Source: Cryptomeria japonica
Taxonomy: Eukaryota; Streptophyta; Pinopsida; Cupressales; Cupressaceae
DNA length: 64,000 nucleotides
Direction: 5' to 3'
NCBI RefSeq assembly: GCF_030272615.1
Contig: NC_081413.1
Location: forward strand, 721,512,367 to 721,576,366
Every line of letters begins with the position of its first letter. Within the stretch, counting starts at the first letter, position 1. A program made the position numbers and the translations under genes. Below the pieces are notes generated by a model. It had not been told where the DNA came from. It did no database searches and worked only from the letters and a program-made list of their open reading frames with translations. Of this stretch, positions 24,462-36,148 are shown piece by piece.

Positions 24462-25210
24462 GATTTCCTTTATCTACTTGGATTGAGTAATGAAAATCTC
24501 ATTTTTCATTTGTAGTATCTGTAAACCTATAAAATACTTTATCTCACTGATTAATGGCATCTCAAATTCTTTTCTCATTTCATTTCATTTCCAAAGTTCT
24601 TACATAGAGAGTCATTTCAACAAAATATAATATCATTAACAAATATGGCTAAGATCAGTATTCCGTTTTCATCATTCTTCATGTAAATATTGTTGTTTTC
24701 ACTAGTTCTTATAAAACCAATCTTGATTAAATAAGAGTGCAATCTTTCATACCATTCTCTAGGTGCTTGTTTCAGACCATATAAAGCTTTGTTCAATTTA
24801 CATACCTGATCTTTATTCTTGTCTTCAACAAATCCTTCAGGTTGTTCAATAAAAACTTCTTCTAATACTCCAATCAGAAATGCAGATTTGACATCCATTT
24901 GATATATCTTGAAATTCTTGTAAGCAGCATATGCCAACAATGTTCTTACTCCTTCAAGTCTAGCCACAAGTGCAAAAGTCTCACCATAATCAATTCCTTC
25001 TTCTTGGGCATAACCTTTGCAAACTAGTCTTTCTTTATTTCGAATGACCTCTCCTTTTTCATTCAGCTTGTTTCTGAAAATCCACTTTGTACCGATTACA
25101 TTTTTGTCCTTCGGTCTTGGGACCAGTGTCCATGTGTCATTCTTCTTGATTTGATCAATCTCTTCTGTCATAGCATTTATCCAATCTTCACTATTAAATG
25201 CCTCTTTCAC
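24462..25210 (-). pseudogene. Element I: copia reverse transcriptase with altered active site
   Basis: 24617-25210 (197 codons) contains [57 protein letters not shown] and [14 protein letters not shown]. It ends at [12 protein letters not shown]: the box is FVND, so one catalytic Asp is Asn (GAT/GAC to AAT/AAC, a single transition). A frameshift near 24600 leads into IKYFIGLQ and the thumb region. It shares its frame with the integrase part upstream, separated by one stop. Confidence 0.88.
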
Positions 25211-25246
25211 TATTCTTGGTTCAAATTCAGATATCAGACATGTGTT

Positions 25247-25840
25247 CTATCTCAGTTTGTTCCTTGTCATCACTGGATCATCCTTATCTCCTATAATTTG
25301 ACTTGGTGCATGATATCTTCTAACATATTTGGCTAATACAAGCTCGGTAGGCTCTGTATGTTCTTCTTCATCACTCGGTAACTGGATATCCTCTTCATTT
25401 CCTTCAACAATTCTCTCGGTAAGACTTGCCGGTTGAACATAGACAAATTCATCATAATCTTCTGGTTCCTTGGAATTTACTTCATCATTTCTTTCTACAA
25501 ATTCATCAATTTTCACATTTGCACTTTCTACTATTTTGTTAGATGAGTTGATCAGACATTTAAATGCTTTACTTCTAGAAGAATAACCAAGAAATGTTCC
25601 TTCTTCACTTTTCTGATCAAACTTGCCATTTCTATCATCCTTGTGTGCATAACATCTACTTCTAAAGATTTTGAAATAACTTACATTAGGTTTCTTGTCA
25701 TACCAGATTTCATAAGGTGTCTTCAAAGTACCTTTCTTCAGTTGTACTTGATTCAAGGTGTAAACTGCAGTGCTTATTGCTTCTCTCCAAAATGTTTGTG
25801 GCACTTTCTTTTCAATCATCAGGGTTCTGGCACAATCCAC
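25247..25840 (-). pseudogene. Element I: integrase C-terminal part and acidic linker
   Basis: The frame begins after a stop at the conserved RTPxQNGIAERRN position (a CAA-to-TAA type change). It continues with ARTLMIEKKVPQTFWREAI, KTPYEIWYDKKPNVSYFKIF, EEGTFLGYSSRSKAFKCL and an acidic Glu/Asp-rich linker, ending MTRNKLR before the next stop. It holds the third catalytic residue region and the DNA-binding part of integrase. It is in the same frame as both neighbours. Confidence 0.88.
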
Positions 25841-25876
25841 AATAGATTTGTTTCTTCTTTCAGCAATTCCATTTTG

Positions 25877-27028
25877 TTATGGAGTTCTCGGTGCAGAGAC
25901 TTGTCTTTTAATACCATGATCATTGCAGAATAAGTTGAACTCATCAGATGTGAACTCTCCTCCTCTATCTGATCTAAGACATTTTAGTTGTCTTCCTGTT
26001 TCATTTTTAACTCTTGCCTTGTACCATTTAAACATTTGAAAAGCTTTTGATTTTTCTTTTAAAAACATTACTGACATCATCCTTGAGTAATCATCCACAA
26101 ATAATATGAAATATTTATCACCATAATAACTTTGAACTTTCATAGGACCACAAAGATCAGTGTGCACAAGATCTAAAATTCCCTTAGAAGTGTAAGACTT
26201 ACTTGTAAAGCTTGATCTTGTCATTTTACCCATCTGGCATCCTCGACACATAGCATTCTTAGGTTTTTCAAGACTCGATAAACATCCTACTTGGTGCTTC
26301 TTTCTTATTTTGATCAAATTATCAAAATTTACATGACAAAACCTTTTATGCCATAACCAGGTATCATCTATCTTTGCATACAAACACTTATTCCGAGTTG
26401 AGTCAAGATGAAATGTATTACCTTTTGTTTGTGTCCCGGTAGCAGCTAGCTTTCCATGCTTGTCATGAACTTTGACAATTCCTTTCTGAAATTCTATTCG
26501 GTATCCTATATTGTTTAGCTGTGCTACACTCAACAAATTGTATTTCAAACCTTCAACCCAATAAACATCATTGCATCTTGCATTATCAAGAAGTGTTATG
26601 GATCCTTTACCTCTTACCGGACATGGTGCATCATTACCAAATCTTACATAGCCTCCATCATAGTCTTCTAACATAACAAACTTGTATTTATCACCTGTCA
26701 TGTGATGTGAGCATCCACTATCTATGATCCAAGAATCATTAGTATTTATGTGAGATATCAGGGCTTTTTGTTCATACCTTTCTTCATCTGATTCATCTTT
26801 GATAGCCACATAAACTACTTCCTCTGTATCAGTTACATCTGATTTATCATCATTGGATTCCTCATCGGCTATTAAGCATGACTTTCTATCTCTTCTTCTG
26901 AAGTCTCGATGTCCTCTGTAATGATTATCTTTCTGTCTATCATCTCGGTAATCTCTCTTTTCAGTAGAATCTTTTTCAGGACAGTTAGAAGCCATATGTC
27001 CTATCTTATCACATTTGAAACATTTCAA
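25877..27028 (-). pseudogene. Element I: zinc knuckle, protease, GAG-pre-integrase and integrase core
   Basis: 383 open codons. Residues 3-16 are the CCHC knuckle CFKCDKIGHMASNC. Around residue 100 comes WIIDSGCSHHMTGDKYKF, the aspartic-protease site (DSG). Around 130-165 are NDAPCPVRGKGSITL and YNLLSVAQLNNIGY. Then HKRFCHVN...CRGCQMGKM (HHCC), LVHTDLCGPM (Asp) and LRSDRGGEFTSDEF (Asp). All visible catalytic residues of protease and integrase are intact. It is separated from gag by one frameshift. The longest undamaged pol block in the window. Confidence 0.92.
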
Positions 27029-27047
27029 AGGTAGTTTTCCTTTATAC

Positions 27048-27872
27048 TTACCTTTGCCTCTCAGTAACCTTTCTGGCTAATAGTGCTTCAAACTCTTCTT
27101 GCTTTATGATTTCTTCATATAGTTTGTGTACTTCCTCCATGTTCTTGCGAAATCTTTCACTTGCTCCACTATGATCTCCTTCAGAGTACTTATATTTTCT
27201 TTTATTGTAATCATTAGATTCATCAAGATGAAAGGAACTAAATGTAGATTCAACTTTATTTACCGATGACCCACTGTTATCAAAGTTACTTAATTGAAAT
27301 GCATGTAGCTTACCAATAGTAGCATCTAAATAAACTGGCATATTAGGAACATACCTCAATTTATTGATTGCAAAGACTTGGATTGCATAAGCCGGTAGAA
27401 GGGTTCTTAACAACTTACTTGTTATATCCTTTTCTACAATAGTTCCACCTGCTCCTTTGATTTGATTGACAATCTTTTTTAGTCTTGTAATGTACTGGGT
27501 TATGTTCTCACCTTCATTCATCCTCATAGATTCAAGTTGTCCTCTTAGACTATCCACTTTTGCTCTTTGAACATGTTCATCTCCTCCATACACAGATATG
27601 AGCTTGTCCCACATTGCCTTTGCATCATTGTAGCCTTCTAGATCATTAAACTTTGAATCGGTCAATGCAGATGTTATTTCAATCATTGTTTGGATATGTT
27701 CTTGCTTTGCCTTTATTTCTTCCATTATCAATGGATAGGTGCTCAGTGTGATGAAATCATTCTCCAGATAATATACAACATATTCTCCAACTCCTGATAG
27801 GTGCAGCTTCATCCTTTTCTGCCATGTAGAGAAACTTGACTTGTTCAACTTCGGTGCATCCCTCTTATACAT
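27048..27872 (-). pseudogene. Element I: copia gag
   Basis: The open frame extends back into the LTR, but the first sensible Met is at 27872 (MYKRDAPKLNKSSFSTWQKR), about 45 bases inside the primer site, matching the gag starts of the sister elements. It contains WDKLISVYGGDEHVQRAKVD, MRMNEGENITQYITRL and LRTLLPAYAIQVFAINKLR, the UBN2-type capsid core. It ends EEFEALLARKV before a frameshift at about 27060 that separates it from its zinc knuckle. Gag forms the cytoplasmic particle. Confidence 0.88.
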
Positions 27873-27917
27873 CTTTGGAGCCTCAAGTACCTTTAAACTT
27901 TTCTTCCAGAGTCTAAA

Positions 27918-27929
27918 GCTCTGATACCA
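27918..27929 (-). promoter_or_regulatory. Element I: primer-binding site
   Basis: GCTCTGATACCA on the plus strand is TGGTATCAGAGC on the element strand. It lies two bases (AT) from the 5' LTR end. Confidence 0.92.
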
Positions 27930-27931
27930 AT

Positions 27932-29442
27932 TGATAGTTCTGATACTTAAAGATAAGTATAGATGCCAAGCTAATAAGATGAGAGGGGGGGGGTGAATCA
28001 TACAAACTTAATCTTCCATAAAAACATCATATTCAACCTCGGTAACATATACTTTAGTAATATAACCAAAACTGGTAAACATGCAAACTCAAAAGCATAT
28101 AAACATCATAACACTCATAACACCAGATTTAACGTGGAAACACAAATAGGGAAAAACCACTGTGGGATTTCGGACCCACTAAGAAATATACTCTTCTAGA
28201 CTATGCTCAGTTAAAAGCAAATCCTGTTAAAGATTACAAACACATTGCTAGATGTGACCCGGTTAAGGGATTTCCCTCAGATCTGTTAGGATCTTCACCT
28301 TGTTAGAAGTGACCTTGTTAAAGGATTTCAAACACTCAATCAGAATGTCACCTTGCTAAAGGGTTTTACAAATAAGACTGTTAAGTCCACTCGGTTAAGA
28401 GATTTTCTGTCACTTCACAAAATAACAGTAATAAAAATCTATCTGCAACTTCACATCTAAAATGCTAAAGCAGATTCTTATTTTCTCAATACAATATAGA
28501 CATAGAACTAATCTTGTCCATCTGTTGGGCTCTATACTCTGTTATTCAAAATAGGTCTTCAAGCTTCTGTGCTCAGTAATCACTATGTAGCATCCCTGTG
28601 CATACACTTGCCCGCATGCATTGTTTATCAATAGTTCCCTATTTATAAACAATTTGCCAACCGCTTAATCTCCTTGATCACATTTCCCATGATCAATCAT
28701 AGCCATCAGATCTTCAAACTTTGTCTAGGTTCAATGTATCCTTCGATCTGAAAACATTTTACACTACCTTGGAACTTGTGTACATTTCTTGGAACTTGTG
28801 CTAGGATATTGTGGTTCAATCTAAGTTGTAGATCTTCCTACCAATTTTCCTTTGCCATAGTTTCTTTAACAGACTTCATTCACGGCATACCAATCATTTA
28901 ATCATAGCCAACTCATCAGCTTCCTTCATTAAATAATGCATGTAATCATTTAATGTATTATGTTATTACTCGGTTGCAACTCTGTAAATACTAAACTTCA
29001 CTCAGTAGACATTCTGCCTTCATTAACCGATAGTGATAACCTTAGGGTTTACCGACTAGGTTCTTTGTTCGGTAACATAGTATAGTATTAACCTTTCAAT
29101 CAATAACATATGTAGGATACCAAAACAATCTAATCATCATGATCTCATCATTGTCTAACTCAGTAATAGTTGCCCATTGAATAACTTATTCCTCCCCTTA
29201 TTCATCATACTCTATCCGTGTCTTTTACCAACATCTTTATACTCATCAAATCATACTTCTCAAGATATGGCAACATCATACTGAATTAGAAAATCAATTT
29301 CTTGACATCAATGAAAAAATAATAATATTAAGACAGTAAACATCCTTGATCAGCTATATCCATAATCATCAACAACCTTCTCAATATCCTTATTGAAATG
29401 CCAACAATCTCTTATTGTCTGTTATAATGCCAAATGCCAACA
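27932..29442 (-). mobile_element. Element I: 5' LTR
   Basis: 1,511 bp, partner of 21813-23304. It directly abuts the H sequence at 29443, where the H protease motif continues. Confidence 0.92.
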
Positions 29443-30532
29443 AAACTTTCTCTGGTCGCTAGTCATGCAATGAGAACAACCACTATCAATTATCCACTCA
29501 TTGGAGTTGTTAATGCGAGAGACAAGAGATTTCTTGTCTGACACTTCTTCCTTTACTGCTACAAACACTATGTCTTCATTTTCTTCATCCTCTGATTCCT
29601 CATCAGTGACACCTTCATCCATAGCAACTAGACAATTTCTTCTATTTCCACCTTTATACTTTTTGAATCTTTTCGGTTTATCCTTGTTGTCATTGTTAGG
29701 ACAATTAACAACTATATGTCCTATCTTGTTGCAGGAAAAACATTTCAAAGGAATTTTACCTCTATACTTTCCAGTTCCCTTCAAAAGTCTTTTGGCAATA
29801 AGAGCTTTGAACTCCATTAGAATCTCTTCACCATCCATATCTCTGAATTATCTGGATTCATAACTGGTACTAGTTTCTTTTCCTTTTCTAGGATGGTACA
29901 GTAGATTTTTTAAAGGCCGACTCAGTCTTCTAAACATTGCCATCATAGCTATTCAACTCATATGTAGTTAACTTTGCAATAATAGAATCTAAGGATACCT
30001 TGGTTTTATCAATAGATCTCAGTTCCTGGATAGTAGCAACTCTGATTGCATAGATTGGTAATAATGATCTAAGGACTTTACTAACAATAGTGGTATCATC
30101 AATAGTTCCACCAACGCTTTTGATATCACCAACCACAGTCTTAATCCTAATGCCATACTACTAAATGGTTTCACCTTCAACCATCCTCATATCCTCAAAT
30201 TTACCTCTAAGGATTTCTTCCTTAGCTTTCTTTACATGCTCATCACCACCATAGATGTTTTCCAGTGCATCCCATACCTCCTTAGGTGTGTCCTTGTCTT
30301 GTACATCAATAAACTCAATATTTGGCAGGCTGCTGATAAGAGCTTCCATGACTTGCTCATTTTCCTATATTTCTCTTTTCTGATCATCAGTCAGAGTGCC
30401 AGTGGGAGCCACATAGGCATTCTCAACATAGCTCTAGTGTTGAGCACCCATACTCTTGATGTAAATATTCATTCTATCCTTCCATATCTTAAAGTTATCT
30501 ATACTAAACTTAGGACCTTCCCTCTTCATCAT
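29443..30532 (-). pseudogene. Element H: gag, zinc knuckle and protease site
   Basis: Gag starts at the ATG pair near 30532 (MMKREGPKFSIDNFKIW). 30161-30349 and 29930-30136 hold ENIYGGDEHVKKAKEEILRG and VLRSLLPIYAIRVATIQELR, separated by stops. 29443-29838 has LLKGTGKYRGKIPLKC, then the knuckle CFSCNKIGHIVVNC, an acidic stretch and WIIDSGCSHCMTSDQRKF (protease DSG intact, first His of the usual SHHM replaced by Cys). Element I interrupts right after this motif. Same gag family as B, C and I. Confidence 0.87.
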
Positions 30533-30589
30533 TACAATAGGATCTTTTACCTCAAGCGGTTAAGCTTATATCACCAAGGAACTGGAGGT

Positions 30590-30601
30590 GCTCTGATACC
30601 A
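30590..30601 (-). promoter_or_regulatory. Element H: primer-binding site
   Basis: TGGTATCAGAGC on the minus strand, two bases from the end of the 5' LTR at 30604. Confidence 0.92.
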
Positions 30602-30603
30602 AT

Positions 30604-32011
30604 TGATGAATAATAATAAACAACAAATACCCCAACCGGTACTGAGAAAGGAAGTGAATCAATATAGGTAGAAAACTAAACTTTCACCACAACTCATCTA
30701 GTTAAAGCAATACCAACTAGTTATCACCATTATTGAACTTAACCACGACAAAACCGGTTAAACATAGTAAGACACCATAAACTGATAAGTCTGAACACTT
30801 TAGATATGATCACTACTCGACATCAAATTCACCCATAAACATATGCATGTGGTATATCAGTATTACCATAACCCATTAACTCTGCATGCATAATCTTTCA
30901 AACAAATAATTCATAAACATCACATGAAAAATGCATAACACATAACACAGAGATTTTTCACGTGGAAACCCAAATGGGAAAAACCATGGTGGGGATGAAT
31001 ACCCATAAGCTTGTTTTGAACTCTTTTGAAGCTCGCCCTGTTAGGAGCCAAGTCTGGTTAAAGACTTTACAATAAGGTTCTATTAGGAACTGATCCTGTT
31101 AGAGATCACTCGGTTAAGGGATGGCTTTATACCCTGTTAAAGGTTACCTCGATAGAGGATTTGAAGAACTCAATGATCTTGAGTCACCTGGTTACAGGTT
31201 TTACAATAAGCCTATTAAAGCTACCCGGTAAAGGGATTACCCAACTATTGAAATGATTAGAAGACAACAGGTAAAACTCTGATCTGATAACAACACTACA
31301 TGCTAAGGCAGATCCTTTTCATATCCTCTACTCTGCAATCACACTCTGTAGTTTCCCTCTTACTGGTCTGGCAAGTATCAAGTATCTCATCACTCGGATA
31401 CACACACACACAACATTTTCCAACAACTTTATAATAACAAACATCATCAACCTTATAGACAATATTTAGGTCGGTAGCATAAATCCTAAACCCTAAGCAT
31501 CTTAGGCTTACAACACAGGCGGTCCAACCTTGACAGTCCAAACACATTGCATAGAGCATTACAATTTTAAAATAGATCAAAAGAAAATTTGCATCATTCA
31601 TTCATCATCTCACATGGGAATTAGTAACCCATCATGCTCTCTTCTCATTCCACTAAGAAGAATGATCATTCTTGAGGTAGACTCAAAATGCGGTCGATCT
31701 TCTTATGCAAGATCCTCAAAAAAATCCTTCATGTGCACAAAGCTGATGTGGCACCTCGATCTTATTCACATCTCTTAGCTAACTCATCATAGAGTATCAT
31801 AGATTGCATCACACATGTTGGATCAACAAACCAATAACCCTAGAGCTGAGTCTATTAACCGGTAGTCACACTAAGTGAAACCCTGACATTGGTTCACTGC
31901 ATCTCCTCATACCTCTTTATACCGGTTCACTTGAACTTATTGACATCAATGAAAACATACATTATCATCATATCAACATGTCGGTTCATCATATGCTAAT
32001 GATATCCAACA
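30604..32011 (-). mobile_element. Element H: 5' LTR
   Basis: 1,408 bp, partner of 17146-18557. The right end reads ...GATATCCAACA next to the GTATA duplication. Confidence 0.92.
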
Positions 32012-33188
32012 GTATAAAGTGTTCTTGAAGTTCACTCAGAAAGGTTTGATCGTGAAATTTGTAACAAGGAGAATTTATTGAAGGCGATCTAGAGTGAAAA
32101 GAGAGAGAGAGGAAGAGCTAAAAGGTATTAGCACAGTAGAGTGTGCTTGAGGTAGATCGACTAAGTGTAGAGTCGAGAGATAGTGAACTGGAAAAGTGCA
32201 GAGCTAAAGGTTATGGGATCGACAAAGTGCATAGCCGAAGGTTTGAGGATCGGTAGAGTGCAGGGCCGAGGGATAGGTGACCGCCTGAGTGAAGAGTCGA
32301 AGGTGTAAGAAGGAAACCGGTGCTATGCAGAGAAGACATAACTGGTGTGTATTGAAGAAGTTGAGGAAATACAACTTCAGAGATCCCAAGAACACCTGTA
32401 TGCAGATACCTGTCACAAGAGAAGAATGGAGGCACATAAAGCAAAAAAGCATAAATGCTCTGAAGAAGAAAATTATCATTTAGAAAGGGAATAATGTGTA
32501 TTTAAAGGGATAATGTGTATTTAAAAATTAGAATAGTTATTAAATACCTACAATATTTATTAAATGCCTAAGTTTAGCTTAAGCGTAGAGTTATAATAGA
32601 CTAATAATTTAATAAATAATTATTAGATAATACAAGATAACTCTAACATGTATTAAGTGTGATGCATATTGAGATCTGATCAAGCTATCAGTAGCTAATT
32701 CAACAGGTCATCCATCTGTTGCTTTCTAACAAGTGCAACATAAATCCCTTAACCAAGTGGACTTTAACAGGTCCCTATTGTAAAATCCCTTAATCGGGTG
32801 ACATCTTAACTGATGTTCTAAGTCCTCTAACTAGGGTGCCTTTAACATGGGTAAAGGAACTAACCAACCTTGTTCAAAATCCCTTAACAGGGTGGCACCT
32901 AACAATGTCTTTGTAATCTCCTAGCAGGGATGGCTCTTAACCAGATGTACTCCAGAAGAGTACAAATTTTGTGAGTTCCTACTCACACCATGGTTTTATC
33001 CATATTGGGTTTCCACGAGATTACTCCTTGGTGTCACTGTCAACTTTTCATGCTTGCATATTTTACTTCAGTGATTAAGTATATTGTTGGATCTTAGATG
33101 AATGCAAATTTAAGATAAAAGTTAAATTATGAAAATTTGATTAATTGTTGATTCACCCCTCCCCTCTCATCACCAATTGGGACTAACA
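32012..33188 (+). mobile_element. Element C: 3' LTR, second part
   Basis: It resumes the C LTR after H and matches about 11066-11937, ending GGGACTAACA before the CATTC duplication. It is longer than its 5' counterpart because of a 293-bp insertion at 32356-32648. Confidence 0.9.
32356..32648 (+). mobile_element. Unclassified 293-bp insertion in 3' LTR of C
   Basis: The segment is absent from the 5' LTR of C. It is flanked by TGTATTGA (32348-32355) and TGTATTAA (32649-32656), an imperfect 8-base repeat; the 5' LTR has a single TGTATTGA there. The first 135 bases are open in one frame with a charged, helix-like composition (includes MEAHKAKKHKCSEEEN), followed by a stop and AT-rich sequence. 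Near the right end TAGAGTTAT (32586-32594) pairs with ATAACTCTA (32637-32645), and CTAATAATT (32601-32609) pairs with AATTATTAG (32618-32626). It could be a small non-autonomous element or a captured gene fragment. Confidence 0.55.
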
Positions 33189-33193
33189 CATTC

Positions 33194-34370
33194 TTGTCTT
33201 CCGGTCTAGGAACAAGTGTCTAAGTCTTATTTTTCTCTATCTGATCAAATTTCTCATTCATTTCATTAATCCAGTCATCATCCTTTAATGCCTCCCTTAC
33301 TATTTTAGGCTGAATAGTAGAAATCAGACAAGAATTTTCTTTGATTTTCCTCCTTGTCTGTACACCAACATTTTTATCTCCAATAATTTGGTCTTCAGAA
33401 TGATTTAGTCTGACATATCTTTCTATTACCGGTTCTGGTGTAGTTCCTTCTGCTTCATGTTCTTCATCACTTTCTTCATTTACCGGTTGAGAACCTATTT
33501 CTACATTTTCCTCCTCAACATTATTTTGCACTTTTGGTTCTGTAAACACAAATTTTTCTTCATCATTCTCAGGTTTAGATCTATTGGTCTCATCAAATTT
33601 CTTAGAGAGTTCATCTACCTTGACATTAGCACTCATAATGATCTTATTAGTTCTCTTGTTATAACATTTAAATACTTTCCTCTTTGTAGAGTAACCAAGA
33701 AAAATACCTTCATCACACTTAGCATCAAACTTTTCAGTGTAATCATTTCTCTTAATAAAACATTTACTCCCATTTTTTTTGAAATAACTTAAACTAGGAG
33801 TATTTCTGTGCCATAATTCATAAGGTGTTTTGTTGTTACCTTTTTTAACAAGTACCCGGTTCAAAGTTTAAACAACAGTACTAACTGATTCTCTCCAAAG
33901 CATCTTCGATACTTCACCTTGAATCAACATGGTTCTAGCAACTTCACCAATTGTTCTATTCATTCTCTCTACTATCCCATTTTGTTGTGGAGTTCTAGGA
34001 GCTCAGATCTTCCTTTTAATTCCCCATTCATCACATAACTGCATAAACTCATCAAAAGTAAATTCACCTCCCTAGTTAGATCTCAAACATTTCAAATTCT
34101 TCCCAGTATCTTTCTCAACAAGAGCTTTAAATGCTTTAAATTTACTGAATGCCTTAGAATTTTCTCTCAAAAAAGTTACCATCATATTGGAAAAATCATC
34201 AGTGAAGATCATAAAATACTTATGACCAAAATAGCTCAGTCCTCATAGGACCACAAAGATTAGTGTGAACCAAATCAAGAATATTCTCTAAAGACAAAGA
34301 CTTACTCTTAAAAGATACAAAGGTCATCTTACCCATCTGGTAGTCCTTGTATAACACATTGTCCAATTTC
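33194..34370 (-). pseudogene. Element B: RT N-terminus and integrase
   Basis: Immediately after the CATTC duplication the RT start continues (VPRPEDKN, minus). 33220-33864 is the integrase C-terminal part: KTPYELWHRNTPSLSYFKK, EGIFLGYSTKRKVFKCYNKR and a long acidic tail before RT. 33870-34370 holds the core in pieces, including an NGIVERMN-like Glu motif, an EFTFDEF segment and the HTN/Asp region, with several stops. It would insert cDNA into the genome; decayed here. Confidence 0.83.
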
Positions 34371-35105
34371 ACAAGCTAGGGAAACCTCTCACAATACTTG
34401 ACTTACTAACCTTTATCAAATTGTCAAAATTCACATGAAAAAATCTCTTCTGCCACAACCAACTATCTTCATTCTTTGCAACCAAACAATCATTCACATT
34501 AGTATTCAGATGAAAAAGGTTACCTCTTGTCTTCTTTCCAATAGCAATCAATTCTCCATTATTTCCAAGAATCCTGCACACTCCACTTTTGAATTCAAGT
34601 AGATATCCCTTATCATTAAGTTGTCCAACACTCAAGAGGTTATGTTTTAACCCATCAACCCAAAAGACATCATCTGCATTACTCTTTCCATTTAATGAAA
34701 TAGATCCTTTACCTTTAACCATGCAGGGAGAGTTATTTCAAAACCTTAAAACACCTCCATCAAACTCTTCAAGGGATAAGAACTTACTTTTGTCACTGGT
34801 CATGTGGTGTGAGCAACCACTATCTATTATCCATTCATCACTGCTATCCATATGAGACACCAATGCCTTTTCATCAGTCAGATCTTCCTTCACAACAACA
34901 AACACTATCTCCTCATTATCATTTTCTTCTTATTCTTCATCAATTACACCTTCATCCACTACAACATAGCAATGTTTCTTGCCTTTTCCTTTGTATTTTT
35001 TGAACTTCTCTTTCTTATCAGTATTAGGGCAATTAGTAGCTATGTGTCCAATTTTACTACAAGAGAAACACTTCAAGGGTAATTTACCTTTATACTTGTC
35101 AGTAC
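34371..35105 (-). pseudogene. Element B: zinc knuckle, protease and GAG-pre-integrase
   Basis: 34930-35115 contains KYKGKLPLKC then the CCHC knuckle CFSCSKIGHIATNC and a basic stretch. About 34800-34850 carries DEWIIDSGCSHHMTSDKSKF, the protease site with DSG intact. 34369-34722 holds MVKGKGSISLNGKSNADDVF and HNLLSVGQLNDKGYLLEF, then WLWQKRFFHVNFDNLIKV of the integrase N-terminus. AGTAC at 35101-35105 is the target duplication of the F block, which separates this part from the first part of gag at 45958. Confidence 0.87.
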
Positions 35106-35264
35106 TGTTGAACACTGAGTACCACTGAGAGGGGGGAGTGAATCAGTGGTTCTTAGCTTTAAATCTTTACCAATCCAATCCCAGGCAATGAACTATTTAC
35201 TTAACCACTAAACAGTCATACCAGTAATGCAAGAGAGAAAAACAAAGAGATCATGCACACTCAA
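35106..35264 (-). mobile_element. Element F: solo LTR, left fragment
   Basis: It begins TGTTGAACACTGAGTACC next to AGTAC (35101-35105) and includes the GAGAGGGGGGAGTGAATC motif seen near one end of every copia LTR here. The other terminus (...TGCCAACA at 45957) is followed by AGTAC (45958-45962). No internal region belonging to F is seen, so F is a solo LTR on the minus strand, split by D at 35265. Confidence 0.8.
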
Positions 35265-36077
35265 TGTTGGCATATGCACACTCCAATGAGACATTGTAGG
35301 TGATTGAAGGTTTTGTCATTGATGGAAACCTTACAATCCTATGGCACCGACAAGTAATTACACCGGCAAGATAGTTCACCGGCACTAGCAAAATTAGACT
35401 CTACACCAGCACTCAGACCACCGACACCGGCAAAGAAAGGAAGCATATTGGCATAGAGGCTGACAGGATTTTTGTTATATTGTATTTTGTTTATTATTGT
35501 AAAATAATTGTAAGATGACTTGGCATCATTGTAAAATGACTCTTATATAAGAGAGATCATTGTAGAACATTTGTAAGGAAGTAAGAAGATCATATTTAGG
35601 CGAAATAAGGTAGACCTATTATGCGAATTATAGGTTAAGGGTTTATGTAAGAAGAAGAGCAGCAACTAGTACTAGATCTGACATTATAGATGCTATTCTG
35701 AAGTAGTACAAGATACTGGATTTGTATAATCCATCATTGTAAGTCAGTGAGACTTCCCATTGAGCAGTGAGCTCTAGGTAGTTGGCCTTCCTGCATGTGC
35801 AGGCCCCTCTTGTAGCAGTAATATTCTCTTATTAGCCAGTAAGTGAATATTGTGGGTCACAAATCCCACTGAGGTTTTTCCCACACCGGGTTTCCTCGTT
35901 AAATCATTGTGTTATGGTGTGTTTTTCATGTGGTTGTTTTTAATTCTGTTTATTGCACTATTTCTTGCATACCGGTACACTGTTATAATATGTTCTACAT
36001 GTTTTAAGTTAAGAAATTCAATTCACTAGTTAGATACTAATTCACCCCCCCTCTCAATATCTGTGGGAATCCTAACA
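35265..36077 (+). mobile_element. Element D: 5' LTR
   Basis: 813 bp, starting TGTTGGCATATGCACACTCC and ending GGAATCCTAACA. A TATA box, TATATAAG, is at about 35544-35551, repeated in the 3' LTR at 41386-41393. CACCCCCCCTCTCAATA near the end matches the shared copia LTR motif. Confidence 0.92.
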
Positions 36078-36079
36078 AT

Positions 36080-36091
36080 TGGTATCAGAGC
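36080..36091 (+). promoter_or_regulatory. Element D: primer-binding site
   Basis: TGGTATCAGAGC, two bases after the LTR end. Same initiator-Met tRNA primer site as the autonomous copia elements. Confidence 0.92.
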
Positions 36092-36148
36092 TTAGTCCTC
36101 TATTTTCAAAAGCCTAACAACTTGAGGAAGATATTGACACTGGTACAG

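Larger units (their letters stand above)
21813..29442 (-). mobile_element. Element I: Ty1/copia retrotransposon inserted in H (innermost of the chain)
   Basis: A minus-strand element of 7,630 bp. The 3' LTR is 21813-23304 and the 5' LTR 27932-29442. The flanks read AAACA (left) and AAACT (right), so the five-base target duplication matches at four positions. All copia domains are present. Three pol frames share one reading frame and are separated only by single stops, with two frameshifts in the whole element. That makes I the least decayed copia copy, as expected for the most recent arrival in the chain. Confidence 0.93.
17146..32011 (-). mobile_element. Element H: Ty1/copia retrotransposon inserted in 3' LTR of C
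   Basis: A minus-strand element flanked by exact GTATA (17141-17145 and 32012-32016). The 3' LTR is 17146-18557 and the 5' LTR 30604-32011 (1,412 and 1,408 bp). Coding order from right to left is gag (30532-29443, ending at the protease motif), then element I, then GAG-pre-integrase/integrase (21812-20281), RT and RNase H. Without element I it is about 7.2 kb. Confidence 0.93.
10272..33188 (+). mobile_element. Element C: Ty1/copia retrotransposon inserted in RT of B
   Basis: A plus-strand element flanked by CATTC (10267-10271 and 33189-33193). The 5' LTR is 10272-11937, the internal region 11938-16363, and the 3' LTR starts at 16364 and is split by element H. Both LTRs start TGTTGGATTGTT and the end is GGGACTAACA. 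The internal region carries gag, protease, integrase, RT and RNase H in copia order, all interrupted. Without H and a 293-bp extra insertion, C would be about 7.8 kb. Confidence 0.92.

Noticed and set aside
36122-36148. Upstream non-ATG start for D ORF1
   Set aside because: The frame extends to a TTG at 36122, but the first ATG at 36149 is the conventional start for a plant mRNA.
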